DNA of 64,000 bases, from positions 8,382,616 to 8,446,615 of the forward strand of contig CM028333.1 in the NCBI GenBank assembly GCA_016647705.1, in the 5' to 3' direction. The notes below the pieces were generated by a model. The model was given only the letters and a program-made list of their open reading frames with translations. It was not told the DNA's origin and did no database searches. The DNA comes from Eucommia ulmoides (taxonomy: Eukaryota > Streptophyta > Magnoliopsida > Garryales > Eucommiaceae). The translations under genes were made by a program, and so were the position numbers. This document shows, one piece after another, positions 46,301-55,289 of this stretch. Position 1 is the first letter of the stretch; each line of letters opens with the position of its first letter.

Positions 46301-46785
46301 AGCTCGTGCGGGCACTTGAAGAAGGTGAAATAATAGTCCATCCGAGGTGCTGCCTCGAGGGCGCCGGTATCGGAAGTTTCGGAGAACGAGAGGTTCCCTA
46401 GGGATCTACATGAGCTGGAGCGGAGATCGTCAATTAGTTGGTGGTCGACGACGGTGACGAGATTTTCCGTCAGATAGAGGTCCTTGACTCGGTAAGATCG
46501 GCCGGAGAGCTGAAGGGTGGGTACGGAAGTGGTGGAATCACATGCGATCTGGAATCCGTGGAGGCCGCAGGAGTACCGGCCGGAGCCGAAAGTTTCGAAG
46601 GAGGAGAAAGGAAAGCTGAAGGTTATGTTGCCGCAGACGAATGGTGCGCAGAGGTCGTAGTAGTTCGATTGGTTGTTCTCCGATTGGGCGGCGGAGAGAA
46701 TGAACAGTAATGGCGGTAGCAGCAGTAGCCACAGTTTTTGCGGCATCATTTTTTCCGGCGTAAACTTGAATCCGTGCGTGATCAT
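35315..46785 (-). CDS. LRK10-like receptor kinase (Lr10/LRK10L class), 3 exons with an 8.8-kb first intron
   Basis: Exons: 45899-46785, 37069-37106, 35315-36525. Donors are GTGAGT and GTAAG, acceptors CAG and TAG. The joined length is 712 codons including stop, with phase kept at both junctions. The 38-base middle exon adds HKRKSNKWKLIVG before the membrane segment. Domains (numbering from 46785): signal peptide around 13-35 (a second Met at 13 may be the real start), GUB_WAK galacturonan-binding-like region about 42-110, Cys-rich WAK-associated end about 262-293 (GCGTCQQENGRCGY), transmembrane about 306-326, kinase about 380-670. Kinase motifs: GEGGYGSVYKG from about 384, VAVK (Lys about 406), HLDIKPQN in place of HRD (non-RD type), DFG about 519, APE about 547. 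Members sit in the plasma membrane and act in defence or stress signalling. Whether the long intron is still spliced is unknown. Confidence 0.85.
36600..36794 (-). mobile_element. tRNA-derived SINE family, copy 3, in intron 2 of the receptor-kinase gene
   Basis: The best-preserved head. On the minus strand: A box TTAGTCCAGTTGAC (36771-36784) and B box AGGTTCGAC (36742-36750). The low-coordinate side is T-rich (36570-36590), so the A tail lies there. Shares GATCTTAAGGGCGCA and the AATTTAAT-rich body with the other copies. Confidence 0.65.
36825..37034 (-). mobile_element. tRNA-derived SINE family, copy 4, in intron 2 of the receptor-kinase gene
   Basis: Starts GATAAGGTGCGTCCGAATCA; further on CAAACGATCTTAAAAGTGCA and CTCAAAATTTAATTCTCTGA. 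On the minus strand the head has TAGTCTAGTTGGCAAAAG, a full match to the pol III A-box pattern. It lies only about 30 bases from copy 3, in the same orientation. The A/T-rich tail is at about 36800-36824. Confidence 0.7.
37185..38020 (+). mobile_element. Tourist-like element, copy 2, in intron 1 of the receptor-kinase gene
   Basis: GGTTTCGTTTGG at the left and CCAAACACAACC at the right, flanked by TAA at 37182-37184 and 38021-38023. 836 bp. Same orientation as copy 3 (43462). The interior has a poly-A run at about 37363-37391 and a purine-rich block of GACGA and GAAGCAGA words. Open frames on both strands come from these short repeats. No transposase. Confidence 0.82.
38116..38273 (-). repeat. 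3' LTR of the short-LTR copia element
   Basis: Read on the minus strand it begins TGTTAATGTATTATATGAG and ends CTTAACA. It contains a GGCCCACGTGGCCCATTAGG block and a TATAAATATG motif that may be its TATA box. Confidence 0.8.
42517..42672 (-). repeat. 5' LTR of the short-LTR copia element
   Basis: Colinear with 38116-38273 (for example the plus-strand words AAGATAATTGAGAAGTGG, CGATGTACACATATTTA and AGGGTTTTGCCCTAATG occur in both). Its outer few bases are lost or changed. Confidence 0.8.
42673..43100. other. Intron spacer, AT-rich
   Basis: No gene. Contains a short direct repeat of about 45 bases (ATATATTCAGTAT.ATGAAAAA type) at about 42832-42915. Confidence 0.4.
43101..43291. repeat. 96-bp tandem duplication, two near-identical copies
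   Basis: Copy 1 is 43101-43196 and copy 2 43197-43291. Both read TGACCATAATCACGAGAATC through to ACCACTTGTAGGGGTCCCAT without a visible difference except at the last few bases. The near-identity points to a recent event. The apparent ORFs on both strands are artefacts. Confidence 0.92.
43462..44413 (+). mobile_element. Tourist-like element, copy 3, in intron 1 of the receptor-kinase gene
   Basis: GGTTGCGTTTGG to CCAAACACAACC, flanked by TAA at 43459-43461 and 44414-44416. 952 bp. Just inside the left end is a perfect 29-bp-arm hairpin (43479-43541). The interior is rich in CGTCGTCGTC and CGACGACGA words and carries repeated GAAATCGATTTC-like palindromes around 44000-44175. No transposase. 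Confidence 0.85.
43479..43541. repeat. 63-nt perfect hairpin in Tourist-like copy 3
   Basis: Arms 43479-43507 and 43513-43541 are exact reverse complements (29 bp) around a CCTGA loop. The corresponding place in the other two copies has the same design with mismatches. Confidence 0.9.
44554..45663 (-). pseudogene. CRINKLY4-related receptor (CCR4/CCR3-like), internally deleted
   Basis: An open frame of 369 codons. Residues about 1-35 form a hydrophobic signal segment. Six Cys/Trp-containing crinkly (RCC1-like) repeats follow, each with a C(G/S/A)(I/L) and a V.CW(G) end, for example VFCGIRSAG, FSCGILINN, HTCAIRRLNG and VICWGPG (about 60-275). Directly after the last repeat the protein continues with GVVLLELLTAKRAIF and FAVPEILAGDLGRILDKRV, which is the C-terminal end of the CCR-type kinase domain. 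The transmembrane helix and most of the kinase (glycine loop, Lys, HRD, DFG) are missing, so an internal in-frame deletion has joined the two ends. The last 20 residues also depart from the family. It lies inside intron 1 of the LRK10-like gene on the same strand. It could still give a secreted ectodomain, but is best called a pseudogene. Confidence 0.8.
45899..46785 (-). CDS. Exon 1 of the LRK10-like gene: signal peptide and ectodomain
   Basis: Encodes signal peptide (MMPQKLWLLLLPPLLF, starting at the internal Met 46749 or the upstream Met 46785), the galacturonan-binding-like region with FVCGNITFSFPF and a Cys-rich end GCGTCQQENGRCGYDL. Several N-linked glycosylation sequons are visible (NQS, NIT, NLS, NES, NFT). 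The donor CAC/GTGAGT at 45899/45898 fits the next exon in phase; without splicing a stop follows three bases later. Confidence 0.9.
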
Positions 46786-49700
46786 TTGTTATCTGTAATT
46801 GGGACTTCATTTTTTTTTAATTATAAAAAAAATGGCAGTTGACAACTAGACCCCGTAAGTCGTCGATATTATTTCTTCGAGGTTTTTTGGATTATTAGGC
46901 ATGGAAAACGTAGATAGAGTTATTTACCTTTTTAGATTTTTAAAATTGCGAATATCTTTAACTAATGTTCATTTAAACTTTTTTATTTTCTTAAAGCCAA
47001 ATGGTCGATTTATGTCCCTTTTTTATCTGTTTTTTTTTTTTTTTAAATTATTATCCATCAATAAACCGACCATAATTGATAATTAAATATAATAAATATA
47101 TTTTTTTTCTTTTTTGAAAAATAGTCAAATTTTAAAAAATTAAATATAAAAGTTCAATTTTCAAAAAAAAAAAAATCTAAAATTAATAAAAAATATTTAT
47201 TTATAAAAATTAAATATATAAGATTTTAAAAAACTATTTTATAAGATTTTAAAAAAAATTAGGGGAGGTGTTCGAGAAATTAACAGATGGGGGAGGTGTT
47301 GGAAAAATTAAGGTGTTGTGGAAATTAGGGGGGGGGGGAGGCAGAAAAAAAAAATCAAACAGATTGAAAACGGAAGCAAATTGGTCGTTTTGCACTAGAA
47401 GAGTAAAAAATTTGAAGGGACATTAGTAAGAGATTTTTGCACAATTTTAAAACCCTAAAAAGGTAAAGAACTTGATAGCGCGCCTTTGAACGTGTCCATA
47501 AAAAACGTTACGTTATTTTGATTTTTTTTAAGTCATTTATAAAACATTATATAAATACATAAAAGAATAACAATAAACACAAATTTAGGTATCACAACCC
47601 ACTTTTAATAGATTTTATACTGAACTCACTTTACCTTTATTTACTTTTATATATATATTGAAGTGTTTCGAATTGTGGTTAACATTATCGTTGATAGGTA
47701 CATAACTTTATTTATAAATTATAACATTAGGGAACATAAAAAATGGAGAAAAAAAAACATAAATTCAATATTTAATTTTTCCTCCTTCACTTTAGATACT
47801 TCATTTTTTAGTATTTTTTTTTTAATTTTATATATTTTAGTTTTGGGGTTGTATTTTATTTCCGTTCTTTATTTTCAATTTGTAGTTCCTATTTTTCTTT
47901 TTTCTTTTTTGATATTAATTTCTTATTTTTTGTTTATTTAATTTTTATTTTATAATTGTTTTTTTAATTTTGTTTTTGTTTTTCATTATTCAATATATAT
48001 ATATATATATATATTTTATTTTCTATGTTTTCATTTTTGTTTTTGTTTTTATTTTTATTTTTTTTTTTTGTTTTCCATCTCTATTATAAACTATAAACTA
48101 ATAGAAAATAAAAATATTAAGATAAAACGTGACTACAATCAAATTTTAAGCATAAAATTTATAATATTTTATTTGAAAATTGAACATGCAAATTGATGGA
48201 CAATTGTTCATTCCTAAATATATGAATAGTAAAATATTAGAAAGTAAAAGTCAACTATACTCAAATTTTAAAAATAAAATTGATACTTTATTCGATTTAA
48301 AAAATGAGGTGGTTCATTGGAATGCAAATTTAGGTTTCTTTCCTTGAATTTAAAAATTAATAAAAAAATATAATGTAAATTACAAGAATAAAAAATATAG
48401 TTATTTTGTTAAAATTATAACTATTAACAGATAATATTTTGCTATTTTGTTTCCAATTTTATCCTTTTTCGTGCAATTTTCATGTTCTAAATTACAAAAT
48501 TATGTAAATTAAAGGATTTGATTTCAAATTTCACTTAAGATCTTTGACTTATATTAATTTTAAAATAGATAAATAAATAATTAAAAGAAAAAGAATAATT
48601 CTATTTTAGTATTTTTAAAATAGATAAATAAATAATTAAAAGAAAAGGAATAATTCTATTTTAGTAATTCATCTAATTTTTTAATTCCAAACTGAGAAAA
48701 AAATAAAAATATTAAATATTAAGATAAAATGTAACTACCATCAAATTTTAAGGGTAAAATTTATAATATTTTATTTAAAAATTGAACATGTAAATTGAGA
48801 GACGGTTGCTCATTCCCGAATATATATGAATATTAAAACTTTGAGAAGTAAAAGTCGACTATGCTCAAATTTTAAGAGTAAAATTAATAATTTATTCGAT
48901 TTAAAAAATAAAGTGGTTTCATTTAGATTTCTTTCTTTAAATTTGAAAATTAATTTAAAAAAATATAATGTAAATTAGAAGAATAAAAAGTGCATTATAT
49001 TGTTAAAATTGTGATTATTAATAGATGAAAGATTAAAAATGACATATTTTGGACTATTATGAAAATATTACGAAATTAAAAACAATATATATTTTAAAAT
49101 AATATGCAAATATTAAAAGTTAGGGGAAAATTATAAATATGGCTAAACTTTTAAGGGTGAATATGTAATTTTGAGCAAAGAATATTGAAAAAAAAAAGAA
49201 GAAGGACAAAGTTGAAAAGAAAATAACAAAACTGCCATTTAGCCAGCTAATTACCTCTTTTATATTATCTATGGATAAATTTCTTCTACTAATATAAAAT
49301 TAAATAAAAAAATTTAGGAGAAATTTATTATTTAGACCTTAAGAGCTATAGATATTCAAAAATGAACCTTCCATTACTGTAATAAATTTTTTAATTCTTA
49401 AAAAATAATCATCTGTCCTTTGATCATCTTTTACCCATAATTCACACAAAATGCCATTTTTGTAGAATATTCAATTTTTAAAATTGAAAAATTTAATATA
49501 TAGACCATAAGAGATATAGAAATACAAAAATAGATACTATAATAAATTTTTTAGTCTCCAAAGATGTTTTAGAAAATAGTTATCTGTTCTTTAACTATTT
49601 TTTTTCTATTATTTACATATAATGTCATTCTATAAAAAAAACAAAAAAATAAACAAATAAACAAATGTGAACATTCATATTTTTATTTTACTATTTTTAG

Positions 49701-50530
49701 ACATTTTAATATATTTTAACGCTGAATGTGCTACTGTAAATATTTACAATTTTTATGTAAACAATTACGTTTTTTGTTATGGTCATACGATTTTTCATTT
49801 TACATTTTTTTTTTGGAAAATTACTGTTTACTCCCAAAATAAGTTATTGTTCACCGTTTAAACCCATCCGCCTTTTATTGCACCGAAAACTCTTATCGTC
49901 GGCCTTTTCTTGCACCGATTAGTCTATTTTCCAAAAATGTCCGGCGAAGAGATGATCGAAATGCCCCTCCCGCAAACATCTTCAGAAACCTAATGTGTTT
50001 CAGTCAATCGATCGTCAATAGATGATGAACAACTCTTCGATTTGATTCTTGAAATTGTAGCGAATAACCTTACCTAGTGTATATAGCATCATAAACGAAG
50101 AACATGAACTTCGATTGAGATCCAGCTCTGTGAGCATAAGCAGCGTCGTGAGGAACAAAAACTTGATTTTGTCGATGATTCACCTTTCGGCCAGAATAGT
50201 GATGGTAGGTGGAGTAGAAGCAATTCAAATTCAAGTTCTGGAAGTGGAGTGGCGGATTCAGGGGTTATTGTTTTAGAGATTCATCAAGATCAAACAAGGT
50301 ATACAATGAATTAGAGAGAAAGAAATAGAGAAAGAGAGAGAGATTAAAATAAATGAAGATGCACGAATCTAGAGAGAAATAGGAGCTTTGATAAAGTGCA
50401 CGAATCTATCGAGAGATGAGAGGAGGAATGGAGGTGCACATTTTTCTTATCTTGACAGTTGGAGATATTTTCTTATCTTGATTTGATTATTTACACTTTG
50501 TACCCTGCATATTTTCTTTGTTTGTGTTTA
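46786..50530. other. AT-rich spacer upstream of the receptor-kinase gene
   Basis: The first few hundred bases should be the promoter of the receptor gene, but no clear TATA was chosen. The rest is extremely AT-rich, with T runs, a TA tract at about 47993-48014, a 330-bp duplication (48103-49030), a 50-bp tandem repeat near 48552-48665 and poly-G at about 47331-47339. At 50110-50313 a short open frame (EIQLCEHKQRREEQKLDFVDD) looks like a worn gene fragment of unknown origin. No intact gene seen. Confidence 0.45.
48103..49030. repeat. Dispersed duplication: 48103-48435 and 48707-49030
   Basis: Both blocks run through ATATTAAGATAAAA, ATCAAATTTTAAG, ATTTATAATATTTTATTT, AATTGAACATG, GTAAAAGTC.ACTA.. 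and TTATTCGATTTAAAAAAT in the same order, with many substitutions. Between them lies a near-perfect ~55-bp tandem pair (TTTTAAAATAGATAAATAAA type), a version of which also occurs at about 53250. Confidence 0.65.
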
Positions 50531-50890
50531 CAATTGATGTTACATTCAACATCCACAGGTGTTGCATATAACATTATATGGTTTATAACCGTGGATACAT
50601 AAAATAAGAAAATAATTGATATTACATTCAATATCCATATGTGTTGAATGTAACATCCACGCATAATACGATCTACAAAAACATGAGAACAATTGATGTT
50701 ACATTCAACATCCACATGTGTTGAATGTAATATTATATGGATTTTACTCTGCATACATAAAATAAGAGAACAATTGATGTTACATTCAACATCCACATGT
50801 ATTGAATGTAATATCATGTGGATTTTACTCTGCACACATAAAATAAGAGAACAATTAATATTATATTCAACATCCACATGTGTTGAAATA
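50531..50890. repeat. Minisatellite, about 81-bp unit, 4-5 copies, with palindromic core
   Basis: CAATTGATGTTACATTCAAC-type starts occur at about 50531, 50613, 50690, 50771 and 50852. The unit contains ACATTCAACA and TGTTGAATGT a few bases apart, so each copy can form a hairpin. The last two full units are nearly identical. Open frames on both strands are made by the repeat. Confidence 0.85.
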
Positions 50891-51666
50891 CGATCTATAC
50901 GTTCAAAAAATATGATTACCATATCGTTAAAAAGATAACATTTTACAGATTAATACAGTGTAAAAATATTAATTTTACAACATCAAGAACTACGAAAATT
51001 TTTTTGTGTTTTGATATTAGCATTATGAGGGGTATTTTGGTCCGAAAAAGGCAAAATGAGCTATTGGTGCAAAAAAAAATAGTTAGGCTTGATCGGTAAT
51101 TTCTTCCGCATTTTGGGAGTTGGTGGTGCATGTTTCTTTTTTGTTTGTTATGCTCACCAAAATGATAGAAAATAACATTCACCTTCTAGTGTTAAGATCA
51201 TTCACCCTACTATTTAAATTTAAAATAGTTGTGAATATTTAAGGAAAAAGTTGTAAAACATTAAAAAAAAATCTAAAGACAATCAAGAACAAAGAATAAA
51301 AAAGGTTGAAAATAAAACCCTAAGGCCAACAAAACAAACCGGTGTGAATATTCACCAAAAATCAAAATTGAATAAAAAAAATTGATAAAAAACAAATCAA
51401 TGTCAACATTTCAATGAACATTCACAAAAAAAATAACTTTGTATGAATGGTCACATAACACACAAAAAAAAAAAATAAAAAAAATAAAAAAAAAAATTAC
51501 AAAATATTCACAAATCAATGAGAACAACAGAATCAAAATATTAATTTTGTAATAGGATCTAAAAAAATTTGGAATGAACATTCACCAAACACAATAAAGA
51601 TTCACCAAAAAATATCCCGTATAAAATATTCTAACTACTATTTTAATAGTTGTGAAAGTTTAAGGG

Positions 51667-51701
<35 letters not shown>

Positions 51702-52249
51702 CCAAAACTAAATAAGGGGGTAAAAAATGTAATTGAGAACCATCCACCATTGAATAGCAAAAGAAACCTTTACTTTCGGAAACAAAACAGAGACTGAAAC
51801 AAAATAGAGGACACATGCGAAGCTCCTATTTTCGTCGTCGTCACCGCTTCGTTCTCCGTTCGTCGCCGATTGTCCGTCGGTCTTTATCGTTCCAGATTTG
51901 GAATGAACCATCGCCCACCGTGGCCTCAAGCCCCAAACCTACTCATCGACGAATCTGGCAATCAACCTGTCACGAACGAACGGCGGCGAATGACTCCGGC
52001 TAGGATTGCAACTTAGAGAGAGAGACGGTCACGAACGGCCGACGACGGAGAGAAAAAGAGAGCACGGCGATAGATCTCGAACGGTGGCAGAGAGAGCAAC
52101 TGTCAACGAAGAGAGAGCGACGGTCGCGGCTATGAGAGATGACGATGAAGAACAGTGAAAATGGAGAGAGATGGAGTGGAGAGAAGAAACAACTGATAAT
52201 TGAGAAATAGAAAAGAGAGGTGTGGCTACAGAAGCAGGGCTAATCTTTA

Positions 52250-52291
<42 letters not shown>

Positions 52292-52573
52292 AAAGGCTAT
52301 AATTATCTGTTCACTGTATACAAATAATTAAATATTAACAATCTTTTTATAAAGAACTAAATAATAATATTTTTACTTTAAAAAAATTATCAAGGTGAGA
52401 GTATAAAATTTGGATTAAATATTAAAAAACTCAAAAATTAATCTTGGTTCAAATATACATTACACTAATTATTTTTCAAACAATATTTTATTTTTATAAA
52501 ATATTATAGGTATATAAACAAAATTAAGTAAATTAAAGGATTTGGTGGAATTTCTTGAAATATATTTAACTTA
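50891..52573. other. Spacer with low-complexity A-rich and GA-rich tracts
   Basis: Poly-A at about 51679-51701 and an AAAAATAAAA tract near 51465-51500. A GC-richer block at 51800-52190 has short open frames on both strands and many GAGAGAG and CGGTCACGAACG-like words; I cannot link it to a gene. A CT then TA microsatellite occupies 52249-52290. Confidence 0.4.
52249..52290. repeat. (CT)n(AT)n compound microsatellite
   Basis: A run of CT repeats followed directly by AT repeats, ending in AAAAGG. Confidence 0.9.
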
Positions 52574-53239
52574 GGCCATGTTTGATAAAAAAATTAAGTT
52601 AATTATATTAAATATTTAATTAATTAAGTTTGTTTGATAAATGTAATTAGTATCACTTAATTAATTAAGTTAACTTAAAAATTAAGTCAAAATGTGAGTA
52701 AAAAATTAAGTCAAGACTCTTTCATTTATTTCATTTTACTTAATGCACTCTATTATTTTTCACTTAAAAATAATTATGTTTTGACCATTTTGCCCTTAAT
52801 CCCCTGTGAGGATTTAATTAGAATTGAGATTAATGAGAATTTAATTAATTTTGGATTATTTTATGGTTTTAATTTTATTTTATATTTAAATTATTGTTAT
52901 AATTTAATTTAAGCAATCAAACTATATAAACAAATACATAATATTTACATATTTTTGGGTTAATTTCTACTTTTAATTTTAATATTATTATTATTTTTTT
53001 TTAAAAATGTCACCTTGATTTTATTGTTTTGTTCTCAATTTTTTTTTTCTTCACATTATCTTGATTCAAATGTAGTTATGTAAATTAAACAATTTTCAAC
53101 ATACAAAATTTGTACTTATCAAACAAATAAAAAAAATTCAGCACTTAAATTTTCAGCACAATTTTATCAAACAACCTTCTTAAATTTTCAGCACTTAAAA
53201 TTTCAGCACTTAAAAATTAAGTTGTTATTAAACAAGTCT
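52574..53239. mobile_element. MITE with TTA target duplication
   Basis: Left end GGCCATGTTTGATAAAAAAA; right end reversed AGACTTGTTTAATAACAACT. TTA occurs at 52571-52573 and 53240-53242. The sequence outside the element on both sides resembles the uninterrupted sequence at about 48505-48620, which supports an insertion here. 666 bp, no ORF. A truncated relative is at 9355-9770. Confidence 0.65.
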
Positions 53240-53402
53240 TTATATTGTTTTTAAAATAGATAAATAAATAATTGAAAGAAAAGGAATAATTCTATATAGT
53301 AATTCATAATTTTTTAATCCATCGACTTTAGCACTTTATGTCAAATTTATTACTTTATAATATGTTAATTAATCAACACTTACTAATAACTTAAAACTCA
53401 AA

Positions 53403-54340
53403 TTAAAATTTATTTATTTTTTTCCTTAAAAATGTTTCCAAATACTTCCTGATTTTAACCTTCCTAGTTAAATTATCCAAATTACTATTGAGGTCGGACT
53501 CAACACTATTCCAGAAATTAGCAATCAATGGTTTGAAGTTAGGGTGGTCTATCCACATGGCTTCAAACCTGAACGGGCGAGAATGATTCAGAAAATTAAC
53601 CCCTAAAACATGAATTAAGAGATAGGAGTGGTCAGAATACGTATGCGGTAGGTTTTCAACCCTAGTCTCAGGGAAAGAAGAACACCAAGCCTCATTAGCC
53701 AAAGCCCAATCCAACCTTTTGTTGACCCTTTGGCCATGCACATCAGTCCCAGACTAGGTCATGGACGAGTCACTCGCTCCAAGGTCATTCAGTCCACAAG
53801 CATCAATGTTAGAATTGGAGGAATTAATCCAGCGAAAAATTAAAGGCATTGTCGGATCCAGTTTTTTTAGCCCGAGTGTTGATATTGTTAAAGTCCCCCA
53901 CAACCAACCAGGGAGAGTCATTGAGTTGGGAAAAACTCTTCATCTCATTCCAAAGCTCTCTTCTCTTACTAGGGTTCGGGTTACCATAAATGACTGAAAT
54001 GATCCACTCCTCAAAACCCACCATGAAAATTTTCGCATGTATCACTTGATTAGTAACATGAATCTGGTTGACAATGACCTTATCAAGACACCAAATGACC
54101 TGGATGCCCTCTGCACGCCCAACAGGGTCTATGTGAATAGTAGCCGTCAGTCCCAAGGAGACAAAGAAATTTCCCATAGACCTCATCTTGACCTTTGTTC
54201 CCAGGATAAAGACAATCTCAGGCCTTTTCACATTAAATATATTTCGAAAAACATTCTGGAACCTGTCATTTCCAGCACCTTGACAGTTCCAAGTAATGAT
54301 TCTTGTTGATGTCGAAAAATAGTAACCGGTCAATAGTATG
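53403..54340 (-). mobile_element. L1-type LINE fragment: endonuclease domain only
   Basis: Starting at the high end, the minus strand encodes RIITWNCQGAGNDRFQN (APE endonuclease start), FILGTKVK, VIYGNPNPSKRRELW, SPWLVVGDFNNI, and after a frame break or stop RVNKRLDWALANEAW and PHTYSDHSYLLI, the conserved endonuclease end. The frame closes in KKINKF, written by an A-rich stretch (53405-53425). No reverse transcriptase follows. The usual L1 truncation removes the 5' side, so loss of the 3' part is unusual; early polyadenylation or a deletion could explain it. Confidence 0.8.
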
Positions 54341-54371
54341 GTATAGAAAGATATTAAGGACACAAGACTGC

Positions 54372-54964
54372 TGATGGCGTGATTAGCTTAGTGAATTCAG
54401 GGGTGCTGACGACCTTCGAGCTGAGCTCCACTCTTTCACTCTGAGCACCTGCACAAAGACTCACCGGGGTTGTGCCCGGTGAAGTCCCTCCGGCGTGAGA
54501 GTAAGTATCCTTGGGAGAAGGGCTAAAAGTGCTCTGGTGTCCGTAGAGAAGACGTATTGTCGGGTATTGGATACCATAGTGTATTTATAGGCGCCAGACT
54601 CAATTAGCGCCGCAAAATTAGAGAGTCGAGCTCGGGTTAATTAACCTAATCTGCTGAGCAGCCAATGAACAGATGGATTAGTGCTCTGATCATCTAGGCT
54701 GGGCTTTTGGGCCCACCTGTAGAGGCCCACGCGCCGAATCCCAAGACGGCTCGGAGGGGCCCCGAGTATGGAGATGACGAGTAAAGGGTGCTTGAGTTCG
54801 TAAGTCCGGCCCGAATTTATTCACCCAAGGGAGACGATCCTTAGCTCAGCTCGGAGGGCACCCTAGCTCGACGCAGAGGGGATTTTAGCTCCCAGCCCGG
54901 CTGTTTTTTCATAGTTGGGCAAATATTGACCACATGGTACACCTGATGAGATTTCCCTATATCA
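54372..54964 (-). repeat. 3' LTR of the Tat gypsy element
   Basis: 593 bp. On the minus strand it starts TGATATAGGG and ends CACGCCATCA, so the ends form a TGAT/ATCA inverted pair. A TATA box CTATAAATAC is at 54581-54590. The 5 bases outside are ACTGC (54367-54371); the other side of the element is not in the window. It is inserted within or next to the L1 fragment. Confidence 0.7.
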
Positions 54965-55289
54965 GTTGTCCCCCAAGTCCCGAGGGCGAGAGTGGAACGT
55001 AACGGGCTCGGGATTTCCAAGAAGCAAACCCGTAGAGACTTGGTATCCGCTTCTAAGGGGCTACAACCTGATTTATATTGCGGTCGGATAAAAAACGGAT
55101 GAGAGTGACCCGTTTGTAGTAGTTTAGCTGGATTGGAAGGTGGAGAGGGCACGTAAAAAGACTCTAGGGATGAAAAATGGCTTCAAGAAAGCTTGAAGGA
55201 GTGGAATCCAGGTTGAGAGATTGAGAAATCGTCAGCTCGACACACCTTTAGACCGGATCAAATTGTACCTCTCAGAAGAAACTTCGTGT

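Noticed and set aside
50110-50313. Short open frame that looks protein-like
   Set aside because: No family recognised, no start or splice context, stop close on both sides; mentioned only as a possible worn gene fragment.
53761-54309. Plus-strand frames over the L1 fragment
   Set aside because: The minus strand carries the endonuclease motifs; these are shadows.
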